DNA of 18,874 nt from Burkholderiales bacterium (GTDB lineage Bacteria > Pseudomonadota > Gammaproteobacteria > Burkholderiales > Burkholderiaceae_C): assembly GCA_005789685.1 (NCBI GenBank), contig SXXD01000298.1:1-18874 (forward strand), read 5' to 3'. Below, one piece after another: positions 15,881 to 18,874 of this stretch; the stretch's first letter is position 1; each line of letters begins with the position of its first letter. The translations under genes and the position numbers were made by a program. The notes under the pieces were generated by a model. That model had not been told where the DNA came from and ran no database searches. It was given only the letters and a program-made list of their open reading frames with translations.

Positions 15881-16885
15881 TTATTTTTTCAATCCATCCA
15901 AGGCATGAGAGGGGTAGTAGGGAAGCTGGCAATCGTCAATGTATTGCTGAATGATGTCTTTGAACGAGGCATCTGGTTTCAAGCCCAAGGCTGCCGCGCG
16001 TTGTGCGCTGCCGCCCTTGGCCCAGTTGGCCACAATGCCGGCAATGTGTTCGTTGCGCACGAACTTCACGTGCTGACGCACAGCAGGGCCGGCCACTTCT
16101 TCAAGCGCTTGCAGCATTTCTTTGACCGTGACGTTGAGGCCTGGCAAATTCAAAGCCAAGCGACCTTGCATGGCTTCACGGCTGGCTTCAAACACTGCAA
16201 TCAAGCACTTAATGGTGTTGTTGGGCGAAGACACTGAGTGCGATACGTTTTCGTCCACAGGGCAAATGGATTCTTGGCCTGAAAGAGGCTCTCGAATGAT
16301 GCCGCTGAAAAAAGAGGATGCCGCGCCATTGGGCTTGCCTGGGCGCACAGTGACTGTCATCAAGCGTGCAGCACGGCCGTCGACGTAGCCTTTGCGGGTG
16401 AAGTCGGCCAGCAAATACTCCAGCATGAGTTTGTGGGTGCCGTAAGACGTTTGGGGTGAGGGCAGGGTGTTGTCGGCCACAATGTTGGGCATGGGGTTGC
16501 TGGGGTCGGGACCAAAAACAGCTACTGAACTGGCAAACACCATGCGCGGCACATTGCCCGCTTTGCGCAAGCCTTCTAAAAGCAAGCGCGTGCTGTCTAA
16601 GTTGGAGCGCATGCCCAGGTCAAAGTCTTGCTCGCACTCGCCAGACACAGCAGAGGCCAGATGGAACACTCCATCAAAGCCGCTCTGAAACAATGCGCCT
16701 TGCTCCAGCATGGGGCCAGCATGGCCTTTGACACGCGAGTCTGCCAACAAATCAGCTGGCGCAGGGAACAAGTCGGCAATGTGCAACTCTGTGACTTTGT
16801 GGCCATTGAGTTCGCCCTTCTTGAGAATTTCGCGGGCCAAGCGTGCGCCTAGAAATCCTGCGCCACCGGTGATGAGTAATTTCAT
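15881..16885 (-). CDS. NAD-dependent sugar or sugar-acid dehydrogenase, SDR extended family (DenD-like)
   Basis: This 334-residue extended short-chain dehydrogenase has a Rossmann motif TGGAGFLG at residues 6-13. The active-site Ser is near 119-120 (VFASSVAVFG) and the YxxxK pair is Tyr148/Lys152 (SYGTHKLMLEYLL). The overall layout, including TVTVRPGKPNGAASSFFSGIIREPL, is like D-erythronate 4-dehydrogenase (DenD) and related NAD-dependent oxidoreductases. True UDP-sugar epimerases share the fold, so that name is a fallback. It lies 31 bases after the dehydratase and 2 bases before dgoK. It therefore probably acts on the same substrate, for example by forming or interconverting the sugar acid. 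The exact substrate is inference. A GAAAG precedes the ATG by about 11 bases. Confidence 0.82.
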   Translation of the reverse strand: MKLLITGGAGFLGARLAREILKKGELNGHKVTELHIADLFPAPADLLADSRVKGHAGPMLEQGALFQSGFDGVFHLASAVSGECEQDFDLGMRSNLDSTRLLLEGLRKAGNVPRMVFASSVAVFGPDPSNPMPNIVADNTLPSPQTSYGTHKLMLEYLLADFTRKGYVDGRAARLMTVTVRPGKPNGAASSFFSGIIREPLSGQESICPVDENVSHSVSSPNNTIKCLIAVFEASREAMQGRLALNLPGLNVTVKEMLQALEEVAGPAVRQHVKFVRNEHIAGIVANWAKGGSAQRAAALGLKPDASFKDIIQQYIDDCQLPYYPSHALDGLKK

Positions 16886-16916
16886 GGTGAATGCTTTCTA
16901 ATTTAAATGGGGAAAA

Positions 16917-18653
16917 TCAGTGGTTGTCTTTGGGCACAAAAGAGCCGCGCTTGCCCACCAAGAAGTCGAGGTCGCAGCCTTCGTCGGCTTGAAGCACGGT
17001 GTCGACATACAGTTTCCAGTAACCAGACTTTAAGGGAGGCTCGGGGCGAACCCATTTGGCCAAACGTGCTTTGAGTTCTTCGTCGCTGATCAGCAACTGC
17101 ATTCTGCGCTCGGGCACATTGAGTTCAATCATGTCGCCATTTTGAACCACGGCCAAGGGGCCGCCGTCGGCTGCTTCGGGTGTGGTGTGTAGCACCACCG
17201 TGCCATAGGCCGTACCACTCATGCGAGCATCGCTGATGCGCACCATGTCGGTAATGCCTTTGCGCAAGACTTTGGGAGGAAGTGGCATGTTGCCCACTTC
17301 GGCCATGCCGGGGTAGCCTTTAGGACCACAGTTTTTGAGCACCAAGATGCAGTTTTCATCAACGTCCAATGACTCGTCGTCAATGCGTTTGTGAAAGTCA
17401 TTGCTGTCTTCAAACACCACCGCACGGCCTGTGTGCACCATGAGTGCAGGTGTAGCCGCACTGGGCTTGATGACGGCACCGCGCGGTGCCAAGTTGCCAC
17501 GCAAGATGGCAATGCCTGCTTTTTCTTTGAAGGGCGCTGCCAAGGTTTTGATGACGCGAGGATCGTAGTTTTCTGCGCTGGCCACGTTTTCGGCCACGCT
17601 CTTGCCGCTCACGGTCAAGATGTCTTTGTGCAAAAACTTTTGAATCTCTTTCATCACGACAGGCAGGCCGCCAGCGTAACAAAAGTCTTCCATGAGGTGA
17701 TCGCCAGAAGGTTGCAAATTCAAAATGTTGGACATGTCGCTGCCCAATTTTTCGAAGTCGTCAATGGTGAGGTTGATGTTCAATCGGCGAGCAATGGCAA
17801 TCAAGTGAATGACGGCATTGGTAGAGCCACCAATAGCGGCCAAAGTGCAGATGGCATTTTCAAAAGCCTCACGCGTCAGAATTTGAGAAATCTTCACATC
17901 CTGGTGAACCATGTCGACGATGCGTCGGCCCGCTTCACGCGCCAACACATTGCGTCGGCCATCAACTGCAGGGTAGGCCGCGTTGCCAGGCAAACCAATG
18001 CCCAAGGCTTCCACCATGCTTGCCATGGTGCTGGCAGTGCCCATGGTCATGCAGTGGCCGTGGCTGCGGTGCATGCAGCTTTCGGCTTCAAAGAAGTCTT
18101 GCAACTTGAGTGTGCCGGCGCGCACTTGTTCACTCATACTCCAGACGCCGGTGCCCGAGCCCAATTCTTGGCCGCGCCATTTCCCATTCAACATGGGGCC
18201 ACCCGACACGCCAATGGTGGGCAAGTCAACACTGGAGGCACCCATGAGCAGTGAGGGTGTGGTTTTGTCGCAGCCCATCAAAAGCACCACGCCGTCGATG
18301 GGGTTGCCGCGAATGCTTTCTTCCACGTCCATAGAGGCCAGGTTGCGATACAGCATGGCCGTAGGACGCAGCAGCGTCTCACCCAAAGACATGACGGGAA
18401 ATTCGAGCGGAAAACCACCCGCTTCGTACACGCCAATTTTGACCTGCTCAGCCAAGGTGCGAAAGTGTGAATTGCAGGGTGTGAGTTCGCTGAAAGTGTT
18501 GCAAATGCCAATGACAGGTCGGCCATCGAATTGGTCGTGCGGTACGCCTTTTCCTTTGACCCAGCTTCTGTAGGCAAAGCCATCACGGTCTTGTCGGCCA
18601 AACCACTGTTGGCTGCGCAATTCTTCGGGTTTTTTCTTGGGGCTTTGAGTCAT
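16917..18653 (-). CDS. sugar-acid dehydratase, IlvD/Edd family (L-arabonate/D-galactonate type)
   Basis: This 578-residue [2Fe-2S] dehydratase removes water from an aldonic acid to give a 2-keto-3-deoxy acid. It resembles the L-arabonate dehydratase of Rhizobium leguminosarum over its whole length (RSQQWFG, PHDQFDGRPVIGICNT, NCGPKGYPGMAEVGNM). The three cluster cysteines are Cys60, Cys128 and Cys201. Lys130 in CDKTTPS is the Mg-site lysine, and Ser479 in RMSGTAYG is the likely catalytic base. Family members act on L-arabonate, D-fuconate and D-galactonate. The kinase and aldolase encoded downstream suggest D-galactonate or a related acid here. It heads the operon, reading away from a control region with several dyads. 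No cysteine or motif is missing, so it should be active. Confidence 0.9.
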   Translation of the reverse strand: MTQSPKKKPEELRSQQWFGRQDRDGFAYRSWVKGKGVPHDQFDGRPVIGICNTFSELTPCNSHFRTLAEQVKIGVYEAGGFPLEFPVMSLGETLLRPTAMLYRNLASMDVEESIRGNPIDGVVLLMGCDKTTPSLLMGASSVDLPTIGVSGGPMLNGKWRGQELGSGTGVWSMSEQVRAGTLKLQDFFEAESCMHRSHGHCMTMGTASTMASMVEALGIGLPGNAAYPAVDGRRNVLAREAGRRIVDMVHQDVKISQILTREAFENAICTLAAIGGSTNAVIHLIAIARRLNINLTIDDFEKLGSDMSNILNLQPSGDHLMEDFCYAGGLPVVMKEIQKFLHKDILTVSGKSVAENVASAENYDPRVIKTLAAPFKEKAGIAILRGNLAPRGAVIKPSAATPALMVHTGRAVVFEDSNDFHKRIDDESLDVDENCILVLKNCGPKGYPGMAEVGNMPLPPKVLRKGITDMVRISDARMSGTAYGTVVLHTTPEAADGGPLAVVQNGDMIELNVPERRMQLLISDEELKARLAKWVRPEPPLKSGYWKLYVDTVLQADEGCDLDFLVGKRGSFVPKDNH

Positions 18654-18674
18654 GGCAATTTTCTTCTATGGAGG

Positions 18675-18703
18675 TTGACGGTTGATTCAGGGCTCACGAT
18701 ATT
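18675..18703 (+). promoter_or_regulatory. promoter for the divergent gene at 18819
   Basis: TTGACG (18675-18680) and GATATT (18698-18703) are 17 bases apart, five and four of six matches to the sigma70 boxes. The -10 overlaps the ACGATA-T-TATCGT dyad, the arrangement expected of a repressed promoter. The leader to the ATG would be about 108 bases. Confidence 0.5.
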
Positions 18704-18717
18704 ATCGTATGATGATA
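18696..18717. promoter_or_regulatory. candidate operator of the sugar-acid operon
   Basis: ACGATA-T-TATCGT (18696-18708) is a perfect 13-base dyad that runs into TATC-N7-GATA (18703-18717) and ATC-N4-GAT. On the minus strand GATAAT within it could be a -10 for the dehydratase operon; no good -35 accompanies it. The form is like operators of GntR-family (FadR/UxuR type) regulators of sugar acids, which is inference. No such regulator gene is in the window. Confidence 0.5.
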
Positions 18718-18744
18718 GGTGATTTGAGTTGCTTTTTGAACCCA

Positions 18745-18760
18745 TTAGCACTCGTGCAAA
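18745..18760. promoter_or_regulatory. imperfect 16-bp palindrome, possible second operator
   Basis: TTAGCACTCGTGCAAA has arms TT-GCAC and GTGC-AA around a TC centre. The 2-base centre is too small for an RNA loop, so a DNA-binding site is more likely than a hairpin. It lies in the leader downstream of the plus-strand promoter. Confidence 0.35.
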
Positions 18761-18774
18761 CCCTCAATCCATTC

Positions 18775-18798
18775 ATCGCCATGGCGGCGGTTTTTTTT
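18775..18798 (+). terminator. possible attenuator (terminator-like hairpin) in the leader of the gene at 18819
   Basis: ATCGCC (18775-18780), loop ATGGC and GGCGGT (18786-18791) give a 6-bp stem with one G-U pair. It is followed by T residues 18792-18798. No plus-strand gene precedes it, so it would act on the leader rather than end a gene. The stem is short, so the call is tentative. The same bases give a CGCCATGGCG palindrome. Confidence 0.4.
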
Positions 18799-18818
18799 GT
18801 GACCAGGAGATTCTCAAA

Positions 18819-18874
18819 ATGACCTTTCATAACCCAGAAATCGTTGTGACCTCGCGCATCCCCCCTTTTTTAAC
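18819..18874 (+). CDS. start of a divergent gene, cut by the window end (possibly a 2-hydroxyacid dehydrogenase)
   Basis: An ATG at 18819 has AGGAGA at 18805-18810, eight bases upstream, which is the best ribosome site in the window. The frame runs open to the last base and reads MTFHNPEIVVTSRIPPFL. That is too little to assign safely. The short hydrophobic strand IVVTSRIP resembles the start of D-isomer 2-hydroxyacid dehydrogenases such as glyoxylate/hydroxypyruvate reductase, which often travel with sugar-acid genes; this is a guess. It shares a control region with the dehydratase operon and may be coregulated with it. Confidence 0.6.
   Translation, partial: MTFHNPEIVVTSRIPPFL

Noticed and set aside
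17391..18254. 287-codon open frame opposite the dehydratase, rich in His and Ala
   Set aside because: It lies wholly antisense to a strongly conserved dehydratase gene. Its composition follows from that gene's third-position bias, and it has no family motifs or ribosome site.
1..18874. Defence system, mobile element, CRISPR array or RNA gene
   Set aside because: I looked for direct repeats of CRISPR spacing, transposase motifs, integrase genes, tRNA-like cloverleafs and rRNA segments and saw none. Gene content is core metabolism and transport.

Overview
The window looks like chromosomal DNA from a betaproteobacterium, most likely order Burkholderiales and near the Comamonadaceae. This is inferred from protein flavour and gene order: the end of waaA facing tolC, rhodanese and a Pcm-like methyltransferase, a GcvDH-type acyl-CoA dehydrogenase, and a ZnuD-like receptor. 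No database search was possible. I see no rRNA, tRNA, CRISPR array, insertion sequence or phage gene. No stretch over 300 bases lacks a gene; the largest gaps are two divergent control regions of about 160 bases (9458-9615 and 18654-18818).

Layout. (1) 3-689 (+) is the 3' part of waaA (Kdo transferase, lipid A core). It faces tolC tail-to-tail across an 11-bp perfect hairpin. (2) 8143-703 (-) is a six-gene unit: TetR regulator, membrane-fusion protein, RND pump, a Pcm-like methyltransferase with an altered active-site loop, a single-domain rhodanese, and a TolC channel. It supplies all three parts of a drug or solvent efflux machine plus its probable repressor. A promoter is visible inside what would otherwise be the 5' end of the tetR reading frame. 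(3) 9457-8270 (-) is a glutaryl-CoA dehydrogenase, closed by a strong intrinsic terminator at 8216-8243. (4) 9616-12604 (+) holds msrA, a small secreted His/Cys-rich protein translationally overlapping msrA, and a ZnuD-like TonB-dependent receptor, a likely metal (zinc) uptake pair. (5) 14246-12601 (-) holds gloA, a ChaC-type gamma-glutamylcyclotransferase and pdxH, closely packed; pdxH and the receptor overlap at their stop codons. (6) 18653-14329 (-) is a sugar-acid operon: an arabonate/galactonate-type IlvD/Edd dehydratase, a DenD-like SDR dehydrogenase, 2-dehydro-3-deoxygalactonokinase and 2-dehydro-3-deoxy-6-phosphogalactonate aldolase. The last two define a DeLey-Doudoroff route to pyruvate and glyceraldehyde 3-phosphate. 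(7) 18819-18874 (+) is the start of a divergent gene, cut by the window end.

Most of the window is ordinary conserved metabolism and transport. The points that deserve a second look are the small His/Cys-rich secreted protein between msrA and the receptor, the Pcm-like protein without the usual active-site loop, the tandem 13-bp repeats in the gcdH/msrA control region, and the dense set of dyads plus a possible attenuator in the divergent region of the sugar-acid operon.
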